A stretch of DNA of 64,000 nt from the NCBI RefSeq assembly GCF_009741265.1, contig NZ_WOWL01000001.1, positions 1,426,001 through 1,490,000 of the forward strand, written 5' to 3'. How positions within the stretch are numbered: position 1 is the stretch's first letter; the number at the start of each line of letters is the position of its first letter. Shown here in pieces: positions 1 to 7,605 of the stretch. Both the position numbers and the translations under genes were made by a program. Origin of the DNA: Pseudarthrobacter sp. GA104. GTDB taxonomy: Bacteria > Actinomycetota > Actinomycetes > Actinomycetales > Micrococcaceae. The notes under the pieces are model-generated. The model was not told the DNA's origin, made no database searches, and saw nothing but the letters and a program-made list of their open reading frames with translations.

Positions 1-825
1 TGCGGTAAAGGCCTGGGTCTGCCCTTCCCAGCCTCCGGCGTAGTCATTCTGGACCTCGTGGTCATCCCAGGTCACGATGAACGGGAACCGGGCGTGTGCA
101 GCCTGCAGGTCGGGATCCGACTTGTAGAGGGCGTAGCGTGCCCGCCACTGCTCAAGCGTCTGCGGGGCCGGCTGCGCGGCGGCGGGAACTGGCGTGCGGC
201 GCAGGCCGCCGTCGGCCCCGATCTCGTACTCGTAGACGTAATCGCCCAGGTGCACCACGAAGTCCAGGTCCTCTGCTGCCATGTGGCTGTAGGACGGAAA
301 GAAGCCGTCATCCCACTTCTGGCAGGAGGCGAAGGCGAAATCCAGCTGCCTGACATCGGCCCCGGGGGCCGGCAGGGTCTTGGTTCGGCCCACAGGGGAC
401 CAGTGGTTACGGAACTTGAACTCGTAGAAATACTCGCTGTCCGGTTCCAGGCCCTCCACCTCCACGTGAACCGAGTGCCCCAACTGCGCCGGGGCGTGTG
501 CGCTGCCGTCCCGGACAACATTGCGCATCCCGGCGTCGGTGGCCAGACGCCACTCCACGACGGGGTGGCCGGGAGGCATGCCGCCGTTCGGCTCGAACGG
601 TTTCGGCGCGAGACGGGTCCACAGCACCACGCCGGAAGGCGTGGGATCGCCGGATGCGATTCCCAGCGTGAAGGGATCATCCTTGCTCCGCGCCGGCGTC
701 GTGCCCGCGTCGGCCTTGGTGGCCGGGGTGGCAGCCAGCGCGGCGGCGGCGGAGACACCGGCCACGCCGGAGAGGAAGAGGCGGCGGTCTATCAGACGGG
801 AGTTTCCAGGCAGGATCAAGGGCAT
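1..825 (-). CDS. phoD: PhoD-like alkaline phosphatase/phosphodiesterase (3' end outside window)
   Basis: This is a secreted metallophosphoesterase expected to release phosphate from organic phosphodiesters or monoesters outside the cell. The frame stays open for 275 codons to the window edge, so the C-terminal part is missing. The N-terminus has a twin-arginine signal (RRLFLSG near residues 14-20, then an Ala-rich stretch). A PhoD N-terminal domain follows (FTLGIASGDPTPSG, VVLWTRL). The catalytic domain begins at FAFASCQ, with HLGDYVYEY near residue 193 and TWDDHEVQND near 253, both metal-binding signatures of the family. The ATG at 825 was chosen because the signal peptide begins there; a weak purine-rich site (AAGGGA) lies upstream. 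No partner gene is visible. Phosphate control is likely from family knowledge, but I saw no clear PhoP box. Confidence 0.85.
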   Translation of the reverse strand, partial: MPLILPGNSRLIDRRLFLSGVAGVSAAAALAATPATKADAGTTPARSKDDPFTLGIASGDPTPSGVVLWTRLAPKPFEPNGGMPPGHPVVEWRLATDAGMRNVVRDGSAHAPAQLGHSVHVEVEGLEPDSEYFYEFKFRNHWSPVGRTKTLPAPGADVRQLDFAFASCQKWDDGFFPSYSHMAAEDLDFVVHLGDYVYEYEIGADGGLRRTPVPAAAQPAPQTLEQWRARYALYKSDPDLQAAHARFPFIVTWDDHEVQNDYAGGWEGQTQAFTA

Positions 826-1016
826 GCTGCCAACGTCCCTTGGAGCCTTGAACAGGACGCCTCCCGCCGGGAACTCCGGGGGAACCCGCCGGTAAACATG
901 CGGTGAAACAGTACAGCAGCTGCCAGTGGAAACGAGCCGCGAACAGTCCGCCACAACCTGCTGAACACCGGCGTCTGGCTTCTTCCTCCGGTTAAGCGCC
1001 TGACCAGGGTCGCAGC

Positions 1017-1909
1017 ATGGAATCCCCACACAAATCCCCGGTCAAGGCTGCAATTACCGCCCTAATCCCCGGGCTTCCCGGAGCCTTCCTTGCCACCGCC
1101 GGCCCCTCCGCAGCCACCCCGCCCCTCCCATCCGGGGACGCCCAGCCCTTCCCGCCGTCGAACTTAACCTCGGCGCCCGGGACCTGCCCGAAACGCGCGA
1201 CGTGACGGAGCCGGCCCCCCCCCGCCTGACCTGTACGTCGATTACCCGCGGAACCCCCAACCCTTCCCTTTTTGGACGGCTGAAGTGGCCATCCCGGCGA
1301 ATTCACCCGACGTTCGGCCCCGACCTGGTCAACCGGGAAACCACCAGCCAGCTGTCGGCTGCCGATGGTGCGCTCGCCGGCATCAACGGCGGCTACTTCG
1401 TCCTGGACCCAAAGGCCGGCGCCCCCCCGGAGAGCAACGACGCGGCAAGGCCGCCAAGGGTGCACGGCTGGCCCTGGACGGCATTAACCGTGTCCCGGGG
1501 CGCATCCGGAACTGCGGCGGAACGGCCGATGCTCCCACCGTCCTCGGGCACGACTACACCTGCACGGACCCCGATGAGGTCATTGCTTTCACCGAGGACT
1601 TCGGCTCCGCCACACCGTCCGGGCGGGGGCTGGAAGTGGTGCTGGACAGCCAGGGCACCGTCACCGCCGTCAACGCTCCCGGGGCACGGCCGTGACCGCC
1701 GAGGGACGCCAGACGGCATCCCTTGGGCTGAGCATCAAAGAAGCGGCAGACGTGGCCACGTCGCTGGGCATGGGGGAGGCAATCAACCTCGACGGCGGCG
1801 GATCCACCACTATGGCCGTGGGAGGGCAGGTCGTCAACAATTCCTCCGACGCATCGGGCGAACGTCCCGTAGGCGACGCAATCCTCGTCCTCCCCGCCGC
1901 AAGGACTGA
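1017..1909 (+). pseudogene. Decayed phosphodiester glycosidase (NAGPA/DUF2233 type)
   Basis: Family fragments are readable here but scattered over all three forward frames. A signal-like start lies at 1017 (AAITALIPGLPGAFLATAGPS). The piece DGALAGINGGYFVLDP lies near 1365-1410 and is a hallmark of this family. CTDPDEVIAFTEDFG lies near 1560-1605. The C-terminal signature SLGMGEAINLDGGGSTTMAVGG lies near 1765-1830, followed by ERPVGDAILVLP. No single frame joins them. One break follows the long C run near 1217-1226, others fall near 1275-1310, 1440 and 1690, and part of the middle domain seems deleted. With this many breaks it is a true pseudogene rather than one sequence error. The last fragment happens to be in frame with the next gene, giving a misleading fused reading frame. 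Confidence 0.75.
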
Positions 1910-1966
1910 ACGCCGGCAGCGGGCGCGGTCGGCCGCGGGGCGTGAGCCCGCGGCAGTCGCGGCACC

Positions 1967-1972
1967 TAAGAT
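1967..1972 (+). promoter_or_regulatory. -10 element (TAAGAT) for a leaderless start
   Basis: TAAGAT lies exactly 7 nt before the ATG at 1980. The same spacing of 6-7 nt recurs before many starts in this window, which suggests transcription begins at or next to the start codon. It also argues for 1980 rather than 1971 as the start. Confidence 0.55.
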
Positions 1973-1979
1973 GGCGTGC

Positions 1980-2939
1980 ATGGAAGACGTGGCCCTGGCT
2001 GGGATCGCGAGCGGGCTTTATGCCAAGCCGCTGGAAGACTTCGTTGCGGCGCGCGCCGTCGCGGCCAAGGAGGCTGCCGGGTCGGACAAGGAACTTGGGG
2101 CAGCCGTGCGCGCCCTGCCGAAGCCGTCAGCTGCCGCCTGGACCGTCAACATGCTGGCGCTGCACCAGCCTGGTGTCCTTGCGGAGCTGGCGGCCCTGGG
2201 TGGCAGGATGCGCGAGGCGCAGTCGTCGCTGGACGCCGGGGCGCTGCGGGAGCTGGGGCGTGAGCGCCGCACCCTGCTTGCTGCCGCCGTCGAGGCCGCC
2301 CGTGCCGTTGCCAGGGAGCAGGGCCGGGGCATCAGCGATGCCGTAGCGGGGGACGTGGAGGAGACCCTTCGGGCCCTGACGGCCGATGAAGGGGCAGCGG
2401 CCGCCGTGCGGAGCGGGCGCCTCCTGAAGGCGTTGTCCGCCGACGGAATGAACACCGCCGATGTGGAGGGGGCCGTGGCGGTGCCCTCCGCGCTGCCGCC
2501 GGCCGCCCCGGTTCCGCGCCCTGCGCCATCAGCCACAGTAAGCAGGAAGCCGCGCACGACGACGGCGGGCACCGCCCGTGCCACGCCGGACAGGCCGCGG
2601 CTTGAGGCGGTCCGCCAGGCGCCGCGTCCAGCGTCACCGCCTGCATTGGAGAAAGCCAAAGCCGCCCTGGCGGAGGCACAGGCGGCAGAGGCTGAGGCTG
2701 CCCGGGCGGCCCGGGAGCTGCAGGACCAGGCGGACCAGGCACGGACCGGGATCACGGAACTCGTCCAGGAGGCAGCCGAGCTCCGTGCCAGGCTCAAGGG
2801 CGTTGAAGAGCGGCTGGAGCGCTCCCGGAAAGCGCTGGCTGCCACCACTGCGGAGGCCAAGCAGGCAGCGCGTGCCGCGGACAGAGCCGAGCGGACGGCG
2901 ATGCTCGCGCAGGAGCGGGTCCTTCGGCTGGGCAACTGA
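1980..2939 (+). CDS. Hypothetical protein with C-terminal coiled coil
   Basis: This 319-residue cytoplasmic protein has no function I recognise. Residues 1-170 are helical and Ala-rich (LYAKPLEDFVAARAVAAKEA, LPKPSAAAWTVNMLA, then LGRERRTLLAAAVEAARAVA). A low-complexity Pro/Ala linker lies near 175-215. A long charged coiled coil follows to the end (EKAKAALAEAQAAEAEAARA, then ELRARLKGVEERLERSRKAL). There is no signal peptide and no membrane segment. The start at 1980 rests on a TAAGAT -10 element 7 nt upstream; an in-frame ATG at 1971 lies too close to that element. The open frame continues upstream into the decayed glycosidase, but that is coincidental. Proteins of this shape seem typical of Arthrobacter relatives; a structural or nucleic-acid-associated role is only a guess. 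Confidence 0.7.
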   Translation: MEDVALAGIASGLYAKPLEDFVAARAVAAKEAAGSDKELGAAVRALPKPSAAAWTVNMLALHQPGVLAELAALGGRMREAQSSLDAGALRELGRERRTLLAAAVEAARAVAREQGRGISDAVAGDVEETLRALTADEGAAAAVRSGRLLKALSADGMNTADVEGAVAVPSALPPAAPVPRPAPSATVSRKPRTTTAGTARATPDRPRLEAVRQAPRPASPPALEKAKAALAEAQAAEAEAARAARELQDQADQARTGITELVQEAAELRARLKGVEERLERSRKALAATTAEAKQAARAADRAERTAMLAQERVLRLGN

Positions 2940-3270
2940 GACACGTGTAACTCTGTAAAAGTCTTCCGTTATTCCTGGAATACTGCCGGACAATTGGCCA
3001 AGGTGACACCGCAATCAGTACGGGCAGCTCTCTTGCCTACAATCGCCACTCGTCCTGCCCCGGAGCCATCGTCAACGCCGCCATCGTGGCAGTCGCCGGT
3101 CGATTCGGGGTTGGCGGGAAAGTGGCCAGTACAGATATCCGGCCTTTCTCCACTACAGGGCTAGGACAGGGACGAGGCGCCCCGGCAGTATTCAAAGAAT
3201 CAGGGAACCCGTCAGTCCGATATGTAGATGTACATTCGAATCGCTCTCTTGGCGCCTACTTTAGGCAGCA
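2940..3270. other. Non-coding, lower-GC spacer before the immunity-like cluster
   Basis: I see no convincing gene in these 331 bases. The open frames here use unfavourable codons and match no family. Two short palindromes are visible: ACACGTGT at 2941-2948 and ATTCCTGGAAT at 2971-2981. Base composition is more AT-rich than the flanking genes, which together with the next three genes suggests acquired DNA. Confidence 0.5.
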
Positions 3271-3465
3271 ATGGTCAACACGGACCCAAGCGGGCTCAGC
3301 GAAGATGACTGGCGGGAAACGTCTATCCACAGCCTCCTTGATCCCATCGCTCAGAATATGCGGACGACAGCTACCCTCAGCACCAAGGAGGGGGTCAATG
3401 TTCTGGCCTCGGGTGGTTGCGACCTCACACGGGCACAGAGGGCAACGGCCGGGGTGACGATATGA
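3271..3465 (+). CDS. Small hypothetical protein, possible RHS-core remnant
   Basis: This 64-residue frame begins MVNTDPSGLSEDDW. The TDPSGL motif resembles the end of RHS-repeat core domains, just before the variable toxin tip. An in-frame stop sits 6 nt upstream of the ATG, so if it is an RHS fragment, the large core has been lost. Its stop overlaps the next start by ATGA at 3462-3465, which supports its being translated and coupled to that gene. No signal peptide or catalytic motif is visible. It could equally be an unrelated small gene. Confidence 0.4.
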   Translation: MVNTDPSGLSEDDWRETSIHSLLDPIAQNMRTTATLSTKEGVNVLASGGCDLTRAQRATAGVTI

Positions 3466-4175
3466 TTGCCGTCTCGCCGACAGGCCATGCGGAAGTGACA
3501 GCTGTCAACGGCGCGCTGAATGCGTCACTAGCCCGACTACAGCAAAGTGGTGACGAGTTGTTAACAGAGGTTTACGACGAGGCGGCCCTGAAGGAGCGGC
3601 TTTCACACCTTGATACGAGAGCCAAGACGGCCTTCGCTGCGGCATGCGCGGAGAGCCTGGTTCCCCTGCAGGAGCGCTACTGGAGCAGGGCTGAAGAAAG
3701 CGCCAATGAATCGCGGGCACGAGACATCCTCGACTCCGTCTGGGGCGCTGTTTCCAAAGACAATGCCGTCGTCAGCTCGTTGGCTTCCGAAGCCGCCGCA
3801 TTCGGACCTACGGATGACGAGCCATGGTTGTTTGATATGGGGTACGCGCAAAACGCCGCTGCTGCACTGGCGTACGCGATCAGGACATGGCTGTCTGATG
3901 ACGCTCAGGAGGCCGCGTGGGCCGCACGGCAGGTTTGCGAAGCGGCCGAATACTCGTGCAGCCAGCCCGACATGGGCTCGGACGAGTTGCTCGTCCGCAA
4001 GATCAGCGACATTTCGGCCCAGAATGCGGGCCTCGATTCATCGGCGGGCATGCAATCTGCCTTGGCCTTTCTTGATCAAGCGCTCAGAATTTGCGAGGCC
4101 ACGCCATCTTCCTGGGACCAGTTGCAGCGACTGGCGCGGTCCGCGGGCCAGTCGTGGGCCTCCTCGTTCAGATAG
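3462..4175 (+). CDS. DUF416-like hypothetical protein
   Basis: This 237-residue soluble protein has the layout of the DUF416 (YjaG) family, judged by eye. It shows YDEAALKERLSHL, then FAAACAESLVPL, LDSVWGAVS, and a helical A-rich core (NAAAALAYAIRTWL). DUF416 members have no established enzymatic role and some sit in contact-dependent or polymorphic toxin immunity loci. The ATG at 3462 was chosen because it overlaps the upstream stop as ATGA and has GGGGTGA 5 nt upstream. An in-frame extension to 3417 exists but lacks such support. A ComJ-like gene follows 38 nt downstream on the same strand. The context suggests an immunity or accessory role, but this is inference. Confidence 0.6.
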   Translation: MIAVSPTGHAEVTAVNGALNASLARLQQSGDELLTEVYDEAALKERLSHLDTRAKTAFAAACAESLVPLQERYWSRAEESANESRARDILDSVWGAVSKDNAVVSSLASEAAAFGPTDDEPWLFDMGYAQNAAAALAYAIRTWLSDDAQEAAWAARQVCEAAEYSCSQPDMGSDELLVRKISDISAQNAGLDSSAGMQSALAFLDQALRICEATPSSWDQLQRLARSAGQSWASSFR

Positions 4176-4213
4176 GAGCTGATGGTCCAGATCAACGACG
4201 GGTAGGAGCCAGC

Positions 4214-4648
4214 ATGGACGCCGAATTCAACCTCTTCACCGATTACCACCAGTTCACGGTCTCGGACTCGACCGCGGACTTCTCGGATCTTTGGGCGAAA
4301 TGGACGGACGAAACCATCGAATCCATGTTCGTCCAGGGCGACCGCTATATCGCCGTGGGCACAGCGCGCGATTTCAACGCACCCGTTCTGCTCCGCCTCG
4401 ACTCGGAGCGTTCATTCACCGGCAGCGTGGATAGGGTCATGACGGGAACCCTGGAGGTCCCCAGCGGAGTGGTGGCAGTATCGGGACCAACAGACAACGG
4501 CATGAGCGGCGGGAGGATGGAGGTGCCACCGGGCACCTACCGGGTGGAGGTGCAGTACTTCAACCTGGAATCGATCGATAACGACGGCATCGAAGGGGAC
4601 GACCGCTACATGGTCACCCTGACGAGGGCGGACGCACAAACCGAGTAA
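4214..4648 (+). CDS. ComJ-like protein, possible nuclease inhibitor or immunity protein
   Basis: This 144-residue protein resembles Bacillus ComJ, the inhibitor partner of the DNA-entry nuclease NucA. The match is by eye to FTDYHQFTV near the start and WTDETIESMFVQGDRYIAVGT; ComJ has a YHQFTV segment and a WTDEAIE segment in the same order. A beta-rich C-terminus follows (VPPGTYRVEVQYFN, then DRYMVTLTRA). The start at 4214 has AGGAG at 4204-4208. No NucA-like nuclease lies nearby, so it would be an orphan. ComJ-type folds are also used as immunity proteins against polymorphic toxin nucleases, which fits the DUF416-like and RHS-like neighbours. The exact partner is unknown. Confidence 0.55.
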   Translation: MDAEFNLFTDYHQFTVSDSTADFSDLWAKWTDETIESMFVQGDRYIAVGTARDFNAPVLLRLDSERSFTGSVDRVMTGTLEVPSGVVAVSGPTDNGMSGGRMEVPPGTYRVEVQYFNLESIDNDGIEGDDRYMVTLTRADAQTE

Positions 4649-5004
4649 CCCAAGTCGAAGTCATTACAGGCACGCGGGTTGAGCGGCCGGCGGGCTGTCC
4701 CCTTCATGCACAAATTAACACTTGTTAAGGTCCTGTTCAGCCGGACCGGACGACCGCGAAAATTCGTACGGCACATAGCCAGTGTGGGAGACTCCGCTGC
4801 GCGTATCTTCCTTAGCTTCGTGAGCCGGATTCCCACCACGTTTGATGTTCTGGCAGCTCGGACGCCCTTGGCGGGGCTACCCTGGCTCTACTTGCCAGAC
4901 CGAAACTTCCAAATAGGGACCGGTTCTTCTACTTAGGTCTACGGTCACAGCAACACGCGGGGATGATTCCGAAGAATGTCAGACCCCGGTTGCAGACTGG
5001 ATTC
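4649..5004. other. Intergenic region with a TTAAC/GTTAA inverted repeat
   Basis: No supported gene lies in this stretch. An 85-codon open frame at 4679-4936 has atypical composition and no recognisable motif. A small perfect inverted repeat, TTAACACTTGTTAA, lies at 4715-4728 and could be an operator for either side. Confidence 0.4.
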
Positions 5005-5190
5005 ATGGAAAACCAACTGGTACAGGAATTTCACGTCACGTACTTCGACGCCGACTGCGGCCGTGCCCGGGCCGAGGTCTTTGACACGCTGGCCGAGGCG
5101 GAGCGTTTCGCCAGCCGGCAGTGCCGCGAAGAGGATGGCTGGGCCGTCGTTGACGCAGTGTCAGTCGAGCACATCCGCACTGCCGCCTGA
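5005..5190 (+). CDS. Small conserved hypothetical protein
   Basis: This 61-residue acidic protein reads MENQLVQEFHVTYFDADCG, then VFDTLAEAERFASRQCREED and GWAVVDAVSVEHI. The pattern (short beta strands with an acidic helix) suggests a compact alpha/beta fold, but I cannot name a function. I chose the ATG at 5005 because the conserved-looking part begins there; an in-frame ATG at 4963 with a GC-rich purine stretch upstream is possible. A strong terminator follows at 5228. Confidence 0.6.
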   Translation: MENQLVQEFHVTYFDADCGRARAEVFDTLAEAERFASRQCREEDGWAVVDAVSVEHIRTAA

Positions 5191-5227
5191 CATGCTCCGG
5201 CTACTTGCCGCACCCGTTTAACGCGGG

Positions 5228-5261
5228 CCGCCCCGGCCTGTTGGACAGGCCGGGGCGGTTT
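5228..5261. terminator. Bidirectional terminator
   Basis: A perfect 14-bp GC-rich stem (arms 5228-5241 and 5245-5258, loop TGG) is followed by TTT. It lies between two convergent genes, the small plus-strand gene and the minus-strand aldo/keto reductase. Confidence 0.85.
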
Positions 5262-5298
5262 GCGGGGCTGGCACCATGGCGCGGGTGCCGGCCGCCGG

Positions 5299-6144
5299 CT
5301 AAGCGAAGTCGGAAACTGCGGGGTCCGCGCCGATGCGGCCTTCGCCGTTGGCGGAGCGGTCCAGCGCGTTGATGGCCTCGACGTCGCCGGAATCCAGGCT
5401 GACCCCGAGCGCTGCGAAGTTTTCCCGGATCCGGGACTCGGTGACGGACTTGGGGATGACCACGTTGCCGATTGCTAGGTGCCAGGCAATGACAACCTGC
5501 GCAGGCGTGGCGCCGTGCTTGGCTGCGATCGAGGCGACCGTTCCGTCGTCCAGCAGCTCGCCGCCCTGGCCCAGCGGTGACCAGGCCTGCGTCAAAATCC
5601 CGTTGGCCGCGCCGAACTCACGCAGTTCCCGCTGGCTGAAGTACGGGTGGAGCTCGATCTGGTGGATGGCCGGAACCACGCCGGTCTCGTCGATGAGCCG
5701 CTGCAGGCCCTCGACAGTGAAGTTCGAGACACCAATGGACTTGACCCGGCCGCGCTTCTGCAGCTCGATCAGGGCCTTCCAGGTGTCCACGTACTTGTCC
5801 TGCTTGGGCTGCATCCAGTGGATCAGGTAAAGGTCCAGGGTCTCCAGCCCGAGCCTGTCCATGGATTCCTCGAAGGCGGCCAGCGTGGACTCATATCCCT
5901 GGTCTGCGTTCCAGAGCTTGGTGGTGATGAAGAGCTGCTCCGGGGACAGCCCGGAACTGGCGATCGCCCGGCCCACGCCCGCCTCGTTGCCGTAGATCTT
6001 GGCGGTATCGATGTGGCGGTAGCCCGCTTCAAACGCTTGGCGGACCACCTTTTCAGCCACGCCATCCTCAACCTGCCACACGCCGTAGCCGAGCTGGGGG
6101 ATGGTGTTTCCGTCATTAAAGGTCAAGGTAGGTGAAAGAGTCAT
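5299..6144 (-). CDS. Aldo/keto reductase, 2,5-diketogluconate reductase type
   Basis: This is an NADPH-dependent cytoplasmic reductase of aldehydes and ketones. At 281 residues it has normal family length. The catalytic tetrad is complete: Asp46 and Tyr51 in HIDTAKIYGNE, Lys76 in FITTKLW, and His109 in LYLIHW. NADPH-binding features near the C-terminus include VVIPKSVTESRIRENF. Sequence style places it with AKR5-type enzymes related to 2,5-diketo-D-gluconate reductases and methylglyoxal reductases; the real substrate cannot be read. The ATG at 6144 is preceded by CAGGAT with 6 nt between, so it is probably leaderless. It stands alone between a convergent terminator and the bpa pair. Confidence 0.88.
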   Translation of the reverse strand: MTLSPTLTFNDGNTIPQLGYGVWQVEDGVAEKVVRQAFEAGYRHIDTAKIYGNEAGVGRAIASSGLSPEQLFITTKLWNADQGYESTLAAFEESMDRLGLETLDLYLIHWMQPKQDKYVDTWKALIELQKRGRVKSIGVSNFTVEGLQRLIDETGVVPAIHQIELHPYFSQRELREFGAANGILTQAWSPLGQGGELLDDGTVASIAAKHGATPAQVVIAWHLAIGNVVIPKSVTESRIRENFAALGVSLDSGDVEAINALDRSANGEGRIGADPAVSDFA

Positions 6145-6150
6145 TCGTCC

Positions 6151-6156
6151 ATCCTG
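6151..6156 (-). promoter_or_regulatory. -10 element (CAGGAT) for leaderless aldo/keto reductase
   Basis: CAGGAT lies 6 nt before the ATG at 6144 on the minus strand, matching the recurring leaderless layout in this window. Confidence 0.45.
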
Positions 6157-6207
6157 CCAAACTATCGGCTCCGCCCGGCGGGTATCGGCCCGAAGTAAGC
6201 CAGGCGC

Positions 6208-6684
6208 TTAACCGGGAATACCCAACTGCTGCGGTCCTGAACCCTCTTCGCTGAGGTGCCGTTCGGCGTCGGCCACCTGCTGGAATACGGACTCGGCCCG
6301 GCGGCGGACCGAGGCTGCACCTACCGGGACGGGGCCCACGGCGAGCCGGAGCATGGCGGCCGCTTCCGCCGTCGTCGCCAGGGAGTTGCCGGCTTTGGAC
6401 AGGGCGCGGTGTACCCCGGAAAGGGCCGCAGGGATGTTGAGGCTGTCGTTGGGCGAACGCCGCTGCGCTTCCATGCATACCAGCCGTACCCGTTCGAGGA
6501 GGCTGGCCAGTTCATTGGCGATCTCCAGCAATTCGGCGTACAGCTGGTCGTCCTCCACGCCCTCAAGAACCTGGTGGAAGCGGTCCAGTCCCCGCTGGAA
6601 ACGGTCATGGGCCCGGCGCCATAGCCCCTGGCCCAGCTCCGCGTCGTCCTTGCGCCCCTGCCTGGCGGCGCTGAAAAAGCCCAA
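6208..6684 (-). CDS. Hypothetical helical protein cotranscribed with bpa
   Basis: This 158-residue, mostly helical protein has no recognised domain. It reads GFFSAARQGRKDDAELGQGL at the start, then DRFQRGLDRFHQVLEGVEDD, and a middle amphipathic helix (LLEIANELASLLERVRLVCM). There is no signal or membrane segment. The start is a TTG at 6684, only 7 nt after the bpa stop, so the two form an operon. It could be a Bpa-pathway accessory, but this rests on position only. Confidence 0.6.
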   Translation of the reverse strand: MGFFSAARQGRKDDAELGQGLWRRAHDRFQRGLDRFHQVLEGVEDDQLYAELLEIANELASLLERVRLVCMEAQRRSPNDSLNIPAALSGVHRALSKAGNSLATTAEAAAMLRLAVGPVPVGAASVRRRAESVFQQVADAERHLSEEGSGPQQLGIPG

Positions 6685-6691
6685 GCGGAGC

Positions 6692-7324
6692 CTACAGGTA
6701 TTGTCCGGGACCGTGGTCCGGGTCGTCCCGCTGGCCAGGCCGAGCAGGGCTTCCGGAGCGCGCGCCGGCGCCGGCGCGCTGCGGTTCCCCGTTCTCGCCG
6801 ATGACCACTCCCGGGGCGATCATGGTGCCGGGCGGCAGCTGGCGGAGCTGCATCTGCGCGGCCGCATTCTCCCGGGCCGCATGCTGGGCAGCGATGGCCG
6901 TCTGGATGCCGTGGAACAATCCCTCCAACCACCCGACAAGCTGGGCCTGGGCTATCCGGAGTTCAGCGTCGGAAGGCGTGCCCTCGTCGGGGAAGGGCAG
7001 GCTGATCCTGTCCAGTTCCTCCACCAGTTCAGGAGCCAGCCCGTCCTCCAGCTCCTTGATGGAGCGCGCGTGGATCTCAGCAAGCCTGCCCCGCGCAGCC
7101 TCATCCAGCGGTGCAGACTTCACTTCTTCCAGGAGCTGCCGGATCATGGTTCCGATCCGCATGACTTTGGCCGGTTCATCCACCAGGTCCTGGATGTTGC
7201 TGCCCTTGGGCTTCCTGCGATCGGCAGGTGCGGACGGCGGGGGCACCGGCGGCTGCCACTCATCGATGGGAGTGCCTTCTACCGGGAGGTCCTCGGCTGA
7301 TTGAGTGTCTCGTGGATCGCTCAT
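6692..7324 (-). CDS. bpa: Bacterial proteasome activator Bpa (DUF2587)
   Basis: Bpa is the ATP-independent activator that caps the actinobacterial 20S proteasome and opens its gate for unfolded substrates. The conserved four-helix core is clear: LVDEPAKVMRIGTMIRQLLE near residues 48-67, SIKELEDGLAPELVEELDRI near 90-110, and DAELRIAQAQLVGWLEGLFH near 120-140. The protein ends in GQYL, the C-terminal tail that docks into proteasome alpha-ring pockets. At 210 residues it is somewhat longer than mycobacterial Bpa because of an acidic, Pro-rich N-terminus. The ATG at 7324 sits inside a perfect inverted repeat with its -10 in the loop. A small helical protein follows in the same operon. The other proteasome genes are not in this window. 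Confidence 0.92.
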   Translation of the reverse strand: MSDPRDTQSAEDLPVEGTPIDEWQPPVPPPSAPADRRKPKGSNIQDLVDEPAKVMRIGTMIRQLLEEVKSAPLDEAARGRLAEIHARSIKELEDGLAPELVEELDRISLPFPDEGTPSDAELRIAQAQLVGWLEGLFHGIQTAIAAQHAARENAAAQMQLRQLPPGTMIAPGVVIGENGEPQRAGAGARSGSPARPGQRDDPDHGPGQYL

Positions 7325-7351
7325 GCGTTCATACTCTCATGAGCGATCCAC
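7312..7351. promoter_or_regulatory. Inverted repeat spanning the bpa start and promoter
   Basis: Two perfect 13-bp arms, GTGGATCGCTCAT at 7312-7324 and its reverse complement at 7339-7351, flank a 14-nt loop. The bpa start codon is the end of one arm. GAGTAT at 7331-7336, 6 nt before the ATG, looks like the -10 element. The layout suggests an operator or an mRNA hairpin controlling bpa. Confidence 0.55.
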
Positions 7352-7401
7352 CCGGAACCCCTGGATGATCCCTCCCGGCGGCTTGTACGCTGCAAGCTCA
7401 A

Positions 7402-7605
7402 TCAGCAGCACCGGCCCTGGGGGTTGCTGTCCTGGCGGTCGGTCCGGTCACGCCAGAACTCACGCTCCGTGAGGGGCGCCTCCCCGTGCCCGGCCGCCCT
7501 GTGGTGCTCGAGGTACTTGGCGTAGGCGTCCGCGCCCAGGACTCCGCTGAAGTACTGGGCGAAGCCGCGGAACCGCCGCTTGAGCACAACGAGTCCGGCC
7601 GTCAT
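7402..7605 (-). CDS. YbdD/YjiX family protein (CstA partner)
   Basis: This 67-residue protein belongs to the small YbdD/YjiX (DUF466) family, which is regularly encoded just after CstA-type carriers and is thought to assist them. Family hallmarks are the basic N-terminus KRRFRGFAQYFSGVLGADAY, then YLEHHRAAGHGEAPLTEREFW. It ends GRCC. The start at 7605 overlaps the cstA stop as ATGA at 7605-7602, indicating translational coupling; a longer frame to 7656 lies inside cstA and is not needed. Confidence 0.85.
   Translation of the reverse strand: MTAGLVVLKRRFRGFAQYFSGVLGADAYAKYLEHHRAAGHGEAPLTEREFWRDRTDRQDSNPQGRCC

Noticed and set aside
3086..3457. A 123-codon plus-strand frame in the low-GC spacer
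   Set aside because: No recognisable motif, poor codon usage, and it overlaps the ATGA-coupled pair in another frame.
4679..4936. An 85-codon plus-strand frame
   Set aside because: No ribosome-binding site and no motif; it carries the TTAAC/GTTAA repeat near its start.
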